From positions 1,612,001 through 1,676,000 of the forward strand of contig NZ_CP011036.1 in NCBI RefSeq assembly GCF_002221505.1: a stretch of DNA of 64,000 nt. Direction: 5' to 3'. Of the stretch, positions 29,180-38,667 are shown one piece after another (the first letter of the stretch is position 1; each line of letters starts with the position of its first letter). The notes under the pieces are model-generated. The model had not been told where the DNA came from. It saw only the letters and a program-made list of their open reading frames with translations, and ran no database searches. The position numbers and the translations under genes were made by a program. This stretch comes from Pseudoalteromonas nigrifaciens. GTDB taxonomy: Bacteria > Pseudomonadota > Gammaproteobacteria > Enterobacterales > Alteromonadaceae.

Positions 29180-30913
29180 TTATGAAAATGCTTTTTCTGC
29201 TAACTCTTCTTGCATTTGTTCGCGCATTTTAAACTTTTGCAGTTTACCGGTTACCGTCATAGGGTAATTTTCAACAAAACGAATATGGCGAGGCACTTTA
29301 AAGTAAGCCAATTTGTCTTTTAAAAATAACCGTATTTGCTCTTCATCTAAAACCGCATCTTCTTTTGGTTGGATCCAGGCGCATACTTCTTCACCGTATT
29401 TTTCGTCGCTAATACCAAATATAGCGGCATCTTGAACACCTGGGTAGGTATAAAGCACTTCTTCTATTTCGCGGGGATAAATATTTTCGCCGCCGCGAAT
29501 TATCATGTCTTTAATGCGGCCAACAATACTAACAAAGCCCTCACTGTCCATTACCCCTAAGTCGCCAGAATGCAGCCAACCATCTTGATCTATAGTCGCT
29601 TTGGTTTTTTCTTCATCGTTCCAGTAGCAGCGCATAATACCTGCACCGCGACTACATACTTCACCCGATTGCCCTACGGGTTGAATATTACCTAGCTCGT
29701 CAATTATTTTAACTTCGGTATGCGCTAATGCACGGCCTACTGTGGTTACTTGGCGCTCAATTGATGAGTCGGTTTCAGTAATATTATTAATAGGGCTACA
29801 CTCAGTTTGGCCATATGCAATAACTACTTCGTGCATATTCATTAAAGTTTGTACTTTGCGCATTACTTGCTCTGGGCAGGTAGAGCCGGCCATTACACCA
29901 GTGCGTAATGTACTTAAGTCGTAATCATTAAAGTTACTTAATTCAAGCTCACTAATAAACATGGTCGGTACACCATGCAGTGCTGTACAGCCCTCATTTT
30001 GTACTACTTCGAGAGTTGTTTTTGGATCAAATGCACCCCCAGGATAAACTGCTGTAGCCCCTTTGCTCATAGACACTAAACTGCCAAGTACCATACCAAA
30101 GCAATGATAAAGTGGCACAGGTATGCATATTTTATCTTTATTGGTAATGTGCATGGCTTCACCAACAAATAACGCATTATTTAAAATGTTTTTGTGGGTA
30201 AGCGTTGCCCCTTTGGGGTTGCCAGTGGTGCCAGACGTAAATTGAATATTGATATCTTGATTGCAATTAAGAGTTGCGGCGACTGAATCTAACTGCTGTT
30301 TATGCTCTTGAGTTGCAAGTGCGGTTACTTCAGCGAATGAAAACATGCCAGAGCTTGCTTCATCACCAATTCTAATTACGTTTTTAAGCGTGGGAAGAGC
30401 AGCGGCATTAAGCTGACCTTTTTCGCACTCTGCTAGCTCTGGCGCCAAACTTTGTAGCATTTGCAGATAGTTGCTGCCTTTAAATTCGGAAGCAGTAATT
30501 AAGGTGGTGCACTCAACGCTGTTTAAAGCGTACTGCAATTCGCTGGGGCGATAAGCTGGGTTTACACAGACCATAATTGCGCCAATTTTAGCGGTGGCGA
30601 ACTGAGTTAAACACCATTGGATGTTATTTGGTGACCAAATACCTACTCTTTCTCCAGGCTTAATACCCAGTGCAAGTAAACCCATGGCTAATTGATTAAC
30701 TTGATGCTGAAATTCTTTATAGCTCAAGCGAATGTTTTGATGGTGCACAACCACGGCTAATGCGTCGGGGGTATTGTCGACAATGCTGTCGAAGTAGTCA
30801 CCTATGGTTTGTTTGGTTAATGGGGTGCTTTGTATTCCTTTAAAATAACTCTGCAATAGCGGCATAGGGTTTATTTTTTCTATTTCTTTAACCGCTTTTG
30901 TTGTTACATTCAT
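29180..30913 (-). CDS. AMP-forming acyl-CoA synthetase (FadD-like)
   Basis: Activates a carboxylic acid to its CoA thioester via an acyl-AMP. It has 577 aa from ATG 30913 (MNVTTKAVKEIEKINPM; GGAG 8 bases upstream). Adenylation motifs are present: P-loop IQFTSGTTGNPKGATLTHKN (~205), YGQTECSPIN (~355), the hinge SGDLGVMDSEGFVSIVGR (~440) and catalytic Lys in TVTGKLQKFKMRE (~555). Layout is nearest to medium-chain or branched-chain acyl-CoA ligases; the true acyl chain is not clear. There is no signal peptide. No fatty-acid operon is next to it. Confidence 0.88.
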   Translation of the reverse strand: MNVTTKAVKEIEKINPMPLLQSYFKGIQSTPLTKQTIGDYFDSIVDNTPDALAVVVHHQNIRLSYKEFQHQVNQLAMGLLALGIKPGERVGIWSPNNIQWCLTQFATAKIGAIMVCVNPAYRPSELQYALNSVECTTLITASEFKGSNYLQMLQSLAPELAECEKGQLNAAALPTLKNVIRIGDEASSGMFSFAEVTALATQEHKQQLDSVAATLNCNQDINIQFTSGTTGNPKGATLTHKNILNNALFVGEAMHITNKDKICIPVPLYHCFGMVLGSLVSMSKGATAVYPGGAFDPKTTLEVVQNEGCTALHGVPTMFISELELSNFNDYDLSTLRTGVMAGSTCPEQVMRKVQTLMNMHEVVIAYGQTECSPINNITETDSSIERQVTTVGRALAHTEVKIIDELGNIQPVGQSGEVCSRGAGIMRCYWNDEEKTKATIDQDGWLHSGDLGVMDSEGFVSIVGRIKDMIIRGGENIYPREIEEVLYTYPGVQDAAIFGISDEKYGEEVCAWIQPKEDAVLDEEQIRLFLKDKLAYFKVPRHIRFVENYPMTVTGKLQKFKMREQMQEELAEKAFS

Positions 30914-31040
30914 GTCATTCTCCGTATCAGTAGATATGAATTGCTTGAATGATAAATAAACATATATTGTCGACAAAGGGAGGGGGGGTAGACTAATGTC
31001 TTAGGTTTGTTGCTGAAAATGAAATAAGCAAAAATAAAGC

Positions 31041-31076
31041 AAAAAAAACGCGCCTTACACTGTAAGTACGCGCTTT
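31041..31076 (-). terminator. Terminator of the DUF3010 gene
   Basis: GCGC-CTTAC and GTAAG-TAC-GCGC form an irregular stem around ACT. Read on minus, it is followed by eight T (A8 at 31041-31048 on plus). Confidence 0.75.
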
Positions 31077-31095
31077 TAGCAACGACTAAATGAGG

Positions 31096-31542
31096 TTACA
31101 TTTCGTCGCTGCGGTAAGTTTTTTTCATAATATAAACGTAAGCGTTTACAAAAGCATTTTCTTGATACTTTTTAAGACCGGTATCCTCAAAATCAATGGG
31201 GATAGGGTTGCGTTTAACTTGCTCTTTAATTTCGGTTGTTGTAAATAATTTTACATCAAGGTTTTCGATTAGCTGAATCGCGGTTTCCATTTTAAAACCA
31301 TTAGCACTACCAGCAAATTTACCTTTTGGAGCACGTTGACGTATTGCAACAGAATCAATTTGGTAATCTTGCATTAGCTTGGCAAAATCAAACTGAAACT
31401 TACGCATTACTTCTGTGTCGTTACCGTTACCTAAGGTAAAGCGTGTTTGGCGCACGTCGCGAATATCAAATACGTCATTATCTTTACTTAAAATACAAAG
31501 TAGTACATCACTACCGGTAATATCTACACCACATGTTCTCAT
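31096..31542 (-). CDS. DUF3010 family protein
   Basis: A 148-aa cytoplasmic protein of unknown function found in gammaproteobacteria. The N-terminus MRTCGVDITGSDVLLCILS looks like the first strand-loop-strand of an RNase H/actin-like fold (D then T-G-S-D), and SVAIRQRAPKGKFAGSANGFK continues it. There are no membrane segments. It is transcribed alone, divergent from thrS. Confidence 0.78.
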   Translation of the reverse strand: MRTCGVDITGSDVLLCILSKDNDVFDIRDVRQTRFTLGNGNDTEVMRKFQFDFAKLMQDYQIDSVAIRQRAPKGKFAGSANGFKMETAIQLIENLDVKLFTTTEIKEQVKRNPIPIDFEDTGLKKYQENAFVNAYVYIMKKTYRSDEM

Positions 31543-31800
31543 TACTATTCTCTAATATAACTTAATTACCCAGTATTATACGCAACATCCATTAAATTGC
31601 GAGAGTAAGCACTTAAGTCAGTTGTAAATTTAACGGCGATTAGATTTATTATATTGATGCAATAAAATCTGCGCCGAAACATTATTAATTTAGCCTTTAT
31701 AACAAAATAGCAGGTGTTTTAGCCGCTTTAAACTTGTAATTAGTAGCGTTGCACGCGACAATATCTTTTTTGTAGTTGAGCAGACTCAGCATCTACATTA

Positions 31801-31846
31801 GCCAAATTTGGCGAAAAATAGTCAATGCTTATTCGTAAGAGCGTTG
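31801..31846 (+). promoter_or_regulatory. Palindrome and hairpin in the thrS leader region
   Basis: The 382-bp region before thrS holds a perfect 12-bp palindrome, GCCAAATTTGGC (31801-31812), and a hairpin CAATG-CTTA-TTCG-TAAG-AG-CGTTG (31823-31846) with a UUCG loop. In E. coli, ThrRS represses its own mRNA by binding leader arms that mimic tRNA-Thr (anticodon CGU). The loop here contains CGT, but the fold is not a clear tRNA mimic. Confidence 0.35.
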
Positions 31847-31924
31847 TCGAGTCATTCTCATTTAATTAATTTAAAAAATACACGTGATACATTGTAGGTG
31901 TCACCACTGTAGCAAGGATTTATA

Positions 31925-33835
31925 ATGCCAGTTATTACTCTCCCTGACGGAAGTCAACGTAGTTTTGAAAACCCAGTAAGTACGCTAGATGTTGCCAACG
32001 ATATTGGCCCAGGACTCGCTAAAGCGACCATTGCTGGCCGTGTTAATGGCGAGCGTGTTGATGCATGTGACCTAATAAGTGAAGATTCGCGCCTTGAAAT
32101 CATCACCGCAAAAGACGACGACGGCTTAGAAATTATTCGTCACTCGTGTGCACACTTAATTGGGCATGCGGTTAAGCAGCTTTTCCCAGATGCAAAAATG
32201 GCAATTGGTCCTACTATTGATAACGGCTTTTATTACGATATTGATATGGAACAGTCGTTATCTCAAGATGATCTTGACGCGATTGAAAAGCGTATGTTGC
32301 AACTTGCTAAAACAAACTACGATGTAGTTAAAAAAACCGTAAGCTGGCAAGAAGCACGCGATGTATTTGCAGCGCGTGGTGAAACATACAAAATAGAAAT
32401 TTTGGATGAAAATATCGCTAAAGATGACCGTCCAGGGTTATATCATCACGAAGAATATGTAGACATGTGTCGTGGCCCTCACGTACCTAACATGAAATTT
32501 TGCCAAAACTTCAAAATAATGAAAGTAGCGGGTGCATATTGGCGTGGTGATTCAGAAAACAAAATGCTACAACGCATTTACGGCACAGCGTGGGGCGATA
32601 AAAAGCAACTTAAAGCGTATTTAAAACGCCTTGAAGAAGCTGAAAAGCGTGATCACCGCCGTATTGGTAAAGCACTTGATTTATGGCATTGGCAAGAAGA
32701 AGCGCCAGGTATGGTATTTTGGCACAACGATGGTTGGAGCATTTACCGTGAGCTTGAAGAGTTTGTGCGTGAAAAACTACGTGAATACGATTACGAAGAA
32801 GTAAAAGGTCCAATGATGATGGATCGTTCGTTATGGGAAAAATCAGGTCACTGGGAAAAATATGCAGATGCTATGTTTACCACAGTATCTGAAAAGCGCG
32901 AATACGCGATTAAACCAATGAACTGCCCAGGTCACGTACAAATATTTAATCAAGGTTTAAAATCGTACCGCGATTTACCACTACGTATGGCTGAGTTTGG
33001 TTGTTGTCATCGTAACGAGCCATCGGGTGCACTACATGGCTTAATGCGTGTACGTGGCTTTACCCAAGATGATGCGCACATTTTCTGTACCGAAGAGCAG
33101 ATAATGGACGAAGTTTCAGCGTGTATTAAGATGGTTTATGATACATATGAGACATTCGGTTTTGAAAAAATCGTGGTTAAGCTCTCAACACGTCCAGAGC
33201 AACGTATTGGTGAAGACCATATGTGGGATAAAGCAGAGCTGGCATTAGCCGAAGCACTTAAACTAAACGAGATTGAATTTGATTACCTACCAGGTGAAGG
33301 CGCATTTTACGGCCCTAAAATTGAATTTACTTTGTACGATTGTTTAGACAGAGCGTGGCAATGTGGTACAGTGCAACTAGACTTTGCATTACCGGGTCGT
33401 TTAGGCGCAACTTATGTTGCTGAAAATAACGAACGCCGCACCCCAGTTATGATACATCGTGCTATTTTAGGTTCTATTGAACGCTTTATTGGTATTTTAA
33501 CTGAAGAATACGCTGGTTTATTCCCTACGTGGCTTGCGCCAAAGCAAGTGGTAATTATGAATATTACCGATAAACAAGCCGATTATGTTAAAGAAGTTGT
33601 ACAAAAATTAAATAAACTTGGAATTAGAGCCACTGCTGACTTGAGAAATGAGAAGATTGGCTTTAAAATCCGAGAGCATACACTTAAGCGTATTCCTTAC
33701 TTACTTGTTGTTGGCGATAAAGAAGTTGAACAACAAGAAGTAGCAGTACGTACCCGCACAGGTGAAGACCTTGGCAAATTTAATGTTGATGACTTTGTAG
33801 CTAAAATTAGCGAAGAGATAAAAAGTCGACAATAA
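31925..33835 (+). CDS. thrS: Threonyl-tRNA synthetase
   Basis: Charges tRNA-Thr. It has 636 aa with all domains: TGS (~1-62), the editing domain with zinc motif [11 protein letters not shown] (~74) and the later MCRGPH, the class II catalytic core with motif 2 [19 protein letters not shown] (~361) and zinc ligand Cys in MNCPGH (~335), and the anticodon-binding domain from ~535. It starts the conserved thrS-infC-rpmI-rplT cluster. Confidence 0.98.
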   Translation: MPVITLPDGSQRSFENPVSTLDVANDIGPGLAKATIAGRVNGERVDACDLISEDSRLEIITAKDDDGLEIIRHSCAHLIGHAVKQLFPDAKMAIGPTIDNGFYYDIDMEQSLSQDDLDAIEKRMLQLAKTNYDVVKKTVSWQEARDVFAARGETYKIEILDENIAKDDRPGLYHHEEYVDMCRGPHVPNMKFCQNFKIMKVAGAYWRGDSENKMLQRIYGTAWGDKKQLKAYLKRLEEAEKRDHRRIGKALDLWHWQEEAPGMVFWHNDGWSIYRELEEFVREKLREYDYEEVKGPMMMDRSLWEKSGHWEKYADAMFTTVSEKREYAIKPMNCPGHVQIFNQGLKSYRDLPLRMAEFGCCHRNEPSGALHGLMRVRGFTQDDAHIFCTEEQIMDEVSACIKMVYDTYETFGFEKIVVKLSTRPEQRIGEDHMWDKAELALAEALKLNEIEFDYLPGEGAFYGPKIEFTLYDCLDRAWQCGTVQLDFALPGRLGATYVAENNERRTPVMIHRAILGSIERFIGILTEEYAGLFPTWLAPKQVVIMNITDKQADYVKEVVQKLNKLGIRATADLRNEKIGFKIREHTLKRIPYLLVVGDKEVEQQEVAVRTRTGEDLGKFNVDDFVAKISEEIKSRQ

Positions 33836-33911
33836 AAAATCGAGCGTGTAAGGCATTTACAAACAGCCAATTACACGCTTACTATTATTGATATTCTTGG
33901 AGGAACGTACT

Positions 33912-34457
33912 ATTAGAGGCGGCAAGAAAGGGCAACAAACAGCCCAAAAAAATCGTATTAACGAAGAAATTACAGCTCAAGAAGTTCGCTTAATTGACAT
34001 TGACGGCGAGCAAGCTGGAATTCAGTCATTAAAAGACGCGCAAACTATGGCTGATGCAGCGGGTGTTGATCTTGTAGAGATTAGCCCGAACGCTGAGCCG
34101 CCTGTTTGTAGAATCATGGACTACGGTAAGTTCATCTTTGAAAAAAGCAAAGAACTAAAAGAGCAGAAGAAGAAGCAAAAGCAAATCCAGATAAAAGAAA
34201 TCAAATTCCGTCCTGGTACGGATGAAGGTGATTATCAGGTTAAGCTGCGCAACTTACGTAAGTTCTTAGAAGCTGGCGATAAAGCTAAAATTACGATTCG
34301 CTTCCGTGGTCGTGAAATGGCTCACCAAGAAATTGGTATAGAATTATTAAACCGTATCAAAGGCGATTTGGAGGAGCTTGCAGTTGTTGAGTCTTTCCCT
34401 AATCGCGTTGAAGGTCGCCAAATGGTTATGATGATGGCGCCTGTTGCTAAAAAATAA
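33912..34457 (+). CDS. infC: Translation initiation factor IF-3, AUU start
   Basis: Binds the 30S subunit and rejects wrong start codons. It has 181 aa. The protein begins at ATT 33912 (then [19 protein letters not shown]), 8 bases after GGAGG; no ATG, GTG or TTG stands at that position. An AUU start is the classic device by which IF-3 represses its own synthesis. The N-domain ([14 protein letters not shown] [13 protein letters not shown]) and C-domain ([21 protein letters not shown] run, [13 protein letters not shown]) are complete. Confidence 0.97.
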   Translation: MRGGKKGQQTAQKNRINEEITAQEVRLIDIDGEQAGIQSLKDAQTMADAAGVDLVEISPNAEPPVCRIMDYGKFIFEKSKELKEQKKKQKQIQIKEIKFRPGTDEGDYQVKLRNLRKFLEAGDKAKITIRFRGREMAHQEIGIELLNRIKGDLEELAVVESFPNRVEGRQMVMMMAPVAKK

Positions 34458-34487
34458 TTTTTAAGCGATAATACGCACCGAAAATAG

Positions 34488-34635
34488 CTCAGGTCTGCAA
34501 GTAATATGTAAATATTCACCTGAGTTAACCGGTTTAAAGTAAGATTGCAGCATTTATGCTGGGTTTTCACCGGAACATGGCAGTAAGTTAGGCCTGAAAG
34601 TGGAGCTATAGCAATATATCTCACGCCTGCTTACT
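34488..34635 (+). promoter_or_regulatory. rpmI leader: Candidate L20 autoregulatory leader before rpmI
   Basis: The 211-bp infC-rpmI gap holds two stems: CTCAGGT/ACCTGAG (34488-34494 with 34518-34524), and an irregular stem AGTAAG-TT-AGGC with GCCT-G-CTTACT (34582-34593 with 34625-34635), 21 bases before the rpmI ribosome-binding site. In E. coli, L20 binds an irregular stem and a pseudoknot at this place to repress rpmI-rplT. The match is by position and shape only. Confidence 0.45.
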
Positions 34636-34668
34636 AATTTAAATGCAATACAATTTGGAGTTATTGCA

Positions 34669-34869
34669 ATGGCTTATAAGCTAAAAAGTCACAGAGGCGC
34701 AGCTAAGCGTTTCAAAAAGACTGCTTCTGGCGGTTTCAAGCGTAAACAAGCGCATCTTCGTCATATTCTGACTAAGAAAACTTCTAAGCGTAAGTTACAC
34801 CTACGTCCTAAGATGATGGTTCATAAAAATGACCATGGTCTAGTTTCACGTATGTTACCGTTCGCTTAA
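34669..34869 (+). CDS. rpmI: 50S ribosomal protein L35
   Basis: A 66-aa basic protein ([44 protein letters not shown] in its last third) of normal length. GGAG is at 8-10 bases before the ATG. It lies 15 bases before rplT. Confidence 0.97.
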
Positions 34870-34884
34870 TAGGGGTTTTTAGAA

Positions 34885-35247
34885 ATGGCAAGAGTTAAAC
34901 GCGGCGTTGTCGCACGTGCACGTCACAAAAAAGTTTTAAAACAAGCAAAAGGTTATTACGGAGCACGTTCACGTGTTTACCGTGTAGCTTTCCAGGCTGT
35001 TACTAAAGCGGGTCAATACGCTTACCGTGACCGTCGTGCGAAGAAACGTACTTTCCGTCAATTATGGATTGCACGTATCAATGCTGCTTCACGTCAAAAT
35101 GGTCTGTCTTACAGCCGTTTTATCAGTGGTCTTAAAAAGACATCTGTAGAAATCGATCGTAAGATCCTTGCAGATATCGCTGTTTATGACCAAGTTGCAT
35201 TCGCAGCGCTTGTTGAAAAAGCAAAAGAAGGCCTAGCGGCCGCTTAA
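34885..35247 (+). CDS. rplT: 50S ribosomal protein L20
   Basis: A 120-aa protein ([19 protein letters not shown]) needed early in 50S assembly and, in E. coli, a repressor of its own operon. Length is two residues more than in E. coli. It ends the translation cluster with a strong terminator. Confidence 0.98.
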
Positions 35248-35266
35248 GCTTTTTTATATAAGTATT

Positions 35267-35293
35267 AAAAAGGAGCCTATGGCTCCTTTTTTT
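35267..35293 (+). terminator. Terminator of the infC-rpmI-rplT cluster
   Basis: AAAAAGGAGCC (35267-35277) and GGCTCCTTTTT (35281-35291), loop TAT, with T7 at the end. Confidence 0.95.
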
Positions 35294-35520
35294 GTGTTCG
35301 GCGTATAGTAATTATTCCGCAGTTTGCTTTTATCATTAGTATAAACTGTATAGTATATTGAATTTTAGTAAATTTATTGTTCCCCTTAATAATTCGCTAA
35401 ACACAAACAAAGTGCTAAATGTTATTGGCTGCTTTTTTTTGTTGAATCACCGCACTTTCATCATATAAAAATGTTTAATTGATATAATTTATTTAATTAA
35501 GGCGTTTGTTAGAGAATTTT

Positions 35521-37338
35521 ATGTTTGCAAGTTTATTGGTTTTATCAGCTAGTGTGGCGTATGACAGCCATTTACCTCCTTTGTTGCCATGGCAAGGGCA
35601 AAGCATATCCCTAATGCAAAAAGCAGGTCCACTGACCACTGACTTTGAACTTTCCTCTGGTGAAGCATCACCAAGTTATGCCGAGACGATGGCTTTTGTA
35701 GACAGACTGGTTGCTGCGAACCCAACGCAATTTAAAGCTCAAACAATTGGTTACAGCAATAGCCAACGGGCTATAAAAATGTTGATTGCCAGCGAGCAAG
35801 GGTATTTTCAAGCCAGTCAAATAGCAAACGATACTAAACCAACCATTTTTGTTCAAGCCGGTATTCATGGCGGAGAAATTGACGGTAAAGATGCCATGTT
35901 TATGTTGCTCAGAGATATAGCAACAGGTAAGCGCCGCGATATATTAAAAAACGTTAATATTTTATTTATTCCTATTTTAAACGTAGATGGCCACGAGCGC
36001 AGTAGTGCATTTAACCGTATTAATCAGCGCGGTCCGGTAAAAATGGGCTTTAGAACCAATGGCAATAATCTAAATTTAAATCGTGATTTTACTAAACTCG
36101 ATACACCAGAAATTAAAAGTGTTTTAAAAGTAATTAACGACTACAACCCTAATTTGTATATTGATGTACATGTAACCGACGGTGCAGATTATCAATACGA
36201 TGTAACCTATGGCTACAATCCGGTGTTTGCTAGCGAGTCGCCGGCGGTATCAGATACACTCAATCAACTTTTTAAACCTTTAATAGATGAAAAGCTGGTA
36301 TCGCAAGGACATATACCAGGACCACTGGTATTTGTTATGGACAAGCGCGAGTTTAAAAGTGGCCTAGCGGGTTGGGTGGCTACGCCAAGATACTCTAACG
36401 GCTGGGGAGACTTAAAGTCATTACCGACCATTCTCGTTGAAAACCATTCATTAAAACCCTATAAACAACGAGTTTTGGGGACGTATGTGTTTTTAGATGG
36501 CGCAATAAGTGCGCTTGCTGAGCATAGTAATGAACTATTAGCTGCGGTAAAAAAAGAGCAAGCATTTATTCCTAAGCAACTTAGTGTTAAGCGCGGCTAT
36601 GCTGAGCAAGCAAACGAAATAGAATTTAAAGGCATAAGTTACGCGCGAGAACAAAATGCACTTTCTGGACAAGTAGAAGTTAAATATTTAGGTAATAAGC
36701 AAGACTACACTAATCTTCCTATTTATTGGCAAAAAGAGGTGCTGCATACAGTTGAAGTACCTAAAGCATTCTTTATTCCGCCAGTGTATAGCGACCTTGT
36801 AGCAAAACTTAAATTGCATGGTGTGGAGTTTACTCAGCTTGAGGGGGTAAATACTCAACCATTAAAAGTAGCGAAAGTAAAAGATTACACTTTTGATAAA
36901 GCCCCCTTTGAAGGGCGATTTAGAGTCTCGGCAAACTTTGATTATGTTGCTGCAATTAATGTTGATTTAAATGGCTGGTATCAAGTGAACACGCAGCAAA
37001 AAGCAGGCGAGTTGGCGGTGCATTTATTACACCCCGAAGCGCCTGACTCATTTTTTGCGTGGGGCGAATTTAATACTATTTTTCAGCGTACTGAGTACAT
37101 GGAAAACTATGCATTAATTCCTTATGCCCGCCAAATGCTCAAAAATAATCCTAAATTAGCGCTCGCGTTCGATAAAAAGATTAATGACGATAAGGTATTT
37201 GCCAAAGATGCCGATGCGCGCTTAAATTGGTTATATGAGCAGAGCCCATTTTACGATCAAGCTTATTTAAAATATCCAATATTAATGTCTTTTGAAGAAG
37301 ACATTGTACTTGCTGAGCAAAAAGATAAAGAAATTTAA
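35521..37338 (+). CDS. M14 family zinc carboxypeptidase, predicted secreted
   Basis: A 605-aa metallopeptidase. ATG 35521 is chosen over the TTG at 35506; AGAG lies upstream. The short N-terminus (MFASLLVLSASVAYDS) may be a weak signal peptide. The M14 domain fills ~50-340: zinc ligands His and Glu in QAGIHGGEIDGKDA, Arg/Asn in NLNLNRDFTKLDTPE, third zinc ligand His in YIDVHVTDG and catalytic Glu in ILVENHSLKP. The C-terminal ~260 residues are a non-catalytic extension common in marine relatives. It probably cuts C-terminal residues from environmental peptides. The next gene starts 1 base after its stop. Confidence 0.88.
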   Translation: MFASLLVLSASVAYDSHLPPLLPWQGQSISLMQKAGPLTTDFELSSGEASPSYAETMAFVDRLVAANPTQFKAQTIGYSNSQRAIKMLIASEQGYFQASQIANDTKPTIFVQAGIHGGEIDGKDAMFMLLRDIATGKRRDILKNVNILFIPILNVDGHERSSAFNRINQRGPVKMGFRTNGNNLNLNRDFTKLDTPEIKSVLKVINDYNPNLYIDVHVTDGADYQYDVTYGYNPVFASESPAVSDTLNQLFKPLIDEKLVSQGHIPGPLVFVMDKREFKSGLAGWVATPRYSNGWGDLKSLPTILVENHSLKPYKQRVLGTYVFLDGAISALAEHSNELLAAVKKEQAFIPKQLSVKRGYAEQANEIEFKGISYAREQNALSGQVEVKYLGNKQDYTNLPIYWQKEVLHTVEVPKAFFIPPVYSDLVAKLKLHGVEFTQLEGVNTQPLKVAKVKDYTFDKAPFEGRFRVSANFDYVAAINVDLNGWYQVNTQQKAGELAVHLLHPEAPDSFFAWGEFNTIFQRTEYMENYALIPYARQMLKNNPKLALAFDKKINDDKVFAKDADARLNWLYEQSPFYDQAYLKYPILMSFEEDIVLAEQKDKEI

Positions 37339-37339
37339 G

Positions 37340-37981
37340 ATGCATATAATTACAATACCCGTTACTGCTTTTGCACAAAACTGTCGCATTATTGCATGCT
37401 CGCAAAGCAAACAAGCTGTGGTAGTAGACCCAGGTGGCGATTACAACAAAATTGTGGCGGCATTAAAACAGCACGATTTAACGTTAACAGCAATTTGGTT
37501 AACGCATGGCCATTTAGATCATGTTGGTGCGGCTGATGCCTTGCGTAATACCTATAGCGTAAAAATAATTGGCCCACATAAAGATGAGCACTTTTGGTTT
37601 GAAAATTTACCAATGCAAGCACAAATGTTTGGTTTTGCAGCGGTTACTGCTTTTTATCCAGATGAGTGGCTAGCACACGACGATATAATACGCGTTGGGG
37701 AGTTGAGCTTTATCGTAAGGCATTGCCCTGGGCATACTCCTGGTCATGTGGTGTTTTATCAGCCACAACAGCAGTGTGTTATTGTGGGTGATGTAATATT
37801 TAAAGGCTCAGTAGGGCGCACGGATTTCCCAAAAGGAGATGCTCAGCAGTTAATTACCTCAATTAAAACGCAAATAATGACGCTCCCCGATAATACCCGC
37901 ATACTTGCAGGGCATGGCAGCGATACGAACGTAGGCTACGAAAAACAGAACAATCCTTTTATAAGTGGGCAGTTTGGTTAA
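37340..37981 (+). CDS. MBL-fold metallohydrolase, YcbL-like (glyoxalase II family)
   Basis: A 213-aa hydrolase with two-metal motif THGHLDHVGA, then HCPGHTPGHVVF, DVIFKGSVGRTDFP and GHGSDTNVG. This is the YcbL/type II glyoxalase-like group, which hydrolyses thioesters such as S-lactoylglutathione; substrate inferred. ATG 37340 almost touches the stop of the M14 gene, so they are probably co-transcribed. Confidence 0.9.
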   Translation: MHIITIPVTAFAQNCRIIACSQSKQAVVVDPGGDYNKIVAALKQHDLTLTAIWLTHGHLDHVGAADALRNTYSVKIIGPHKDEHFWFENLPMQAQMFGFAAVTAFYPDEWLAHDDIIRVGELSFIVRHCPGHTPGHVVFYQPQQQCVIVGDVIFKGSVGRTDFPKGDAQQLITSIKTQIMTLPDNTRILAGHGSDTNVGYEKQNNPFISGQFG

Positions 37982-38075
37982 TGCTGAGTAAATAATTTTT
38001 TTGCCAAAAACAAGCAGACTGTTTTTTAAAACACATGTATAATTTAGCCAGTTTATCTGATAAATAAGAAATAAA

Positions 38076-38534
38076 ATGTCTCTAAATCACGTAGATCGCC
38101 AAATTTTGGCACTTTTGCAGCAAGATGCTAGTTTATCAACCGCTGAAATAGCAGATAAAGTAGGTTTGTCGCAATCTCCTTGTTGGCGCCGTATTGCTAA
38201 GCTAGAGCAAGATGGTTACATAAAAAGTAAAGTTGCACTTTTAGATGAGAAAAAGCTGGGCTTTGATATGCTGGTTTATGCTCACGTGCGTTTATCGAAT
38301 CATGGTAAAAAGAATCTTGCTGAATTTGAAAAACTAATATTGAGTTACGATCAAGTAACGGAATGTTACACTATGGCAGGCACCATGGACTTTATGCTGC
38401 GTATTATTTCACAAGGTATTGAGGGCTATGAGCACTTTGTACGTGATAACTTGCTTAGCTTAGAGTACGTTCAAGAAGTACATTCTAATGTGACCATGAC
38501 TTGCGTTAAACGCAGTACCGCTCTACCTCTGTAA
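38076..38534 (+). CDS. Lrp/AsnC family transcription regulator
   Basis: A 152-aa regulator: N-terminal helix-turn-helix (STAEIADKVGLSQSPCWRRIAKLEQDGYI, shown here as the helix pair) and C-terminal RAM ligand-binding domain (VTECYTMAGTMDFMLRI). Such proteins sense amino acids as multimers. The target is unknown; no amino acid operon is adjacent. Confidence 0.92.
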   Translation: MSLNHVDRQILALLQQDASLSTAEIADKVGLSQSPCWRRIAKLEQDGYIKSKVALLDEKKLGFDMLVYAHVRLSNHGKKNLAEFEKLILSYDQVTECYTMAGTMDFMLRIISQGIEGYEHFVRDNLLSLEYVQEVHSNVTMTCVKRSTALPL

Positions 38535-38544
38535 CCAAATATCT

Positions 38545-38634
38545 ATTAACGCTAAGTACTTATTACTTAGCGTTAATGCCCTACTGACAATTGTTAACTG
38601 GGCGCTAATTTGATAGAATTCAGCGCTTTTTTTT
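38545..38634 (+). terminator. Two hairpins after the AsnC-type gene
   Basis: The first is a perfect 14-bp stem (38545-38558 with 38564-38577, loop CTTAT) without a T tail. The second, GCGCT/AGCGC (38602-38626), is followed by T8 and looks like the true terminator, 34 bases before sulP. Confidence 0.75.
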
Positions 38635-38667
38635 GTTACCCGTCTATGAAAACACTTGAGGAACTCA

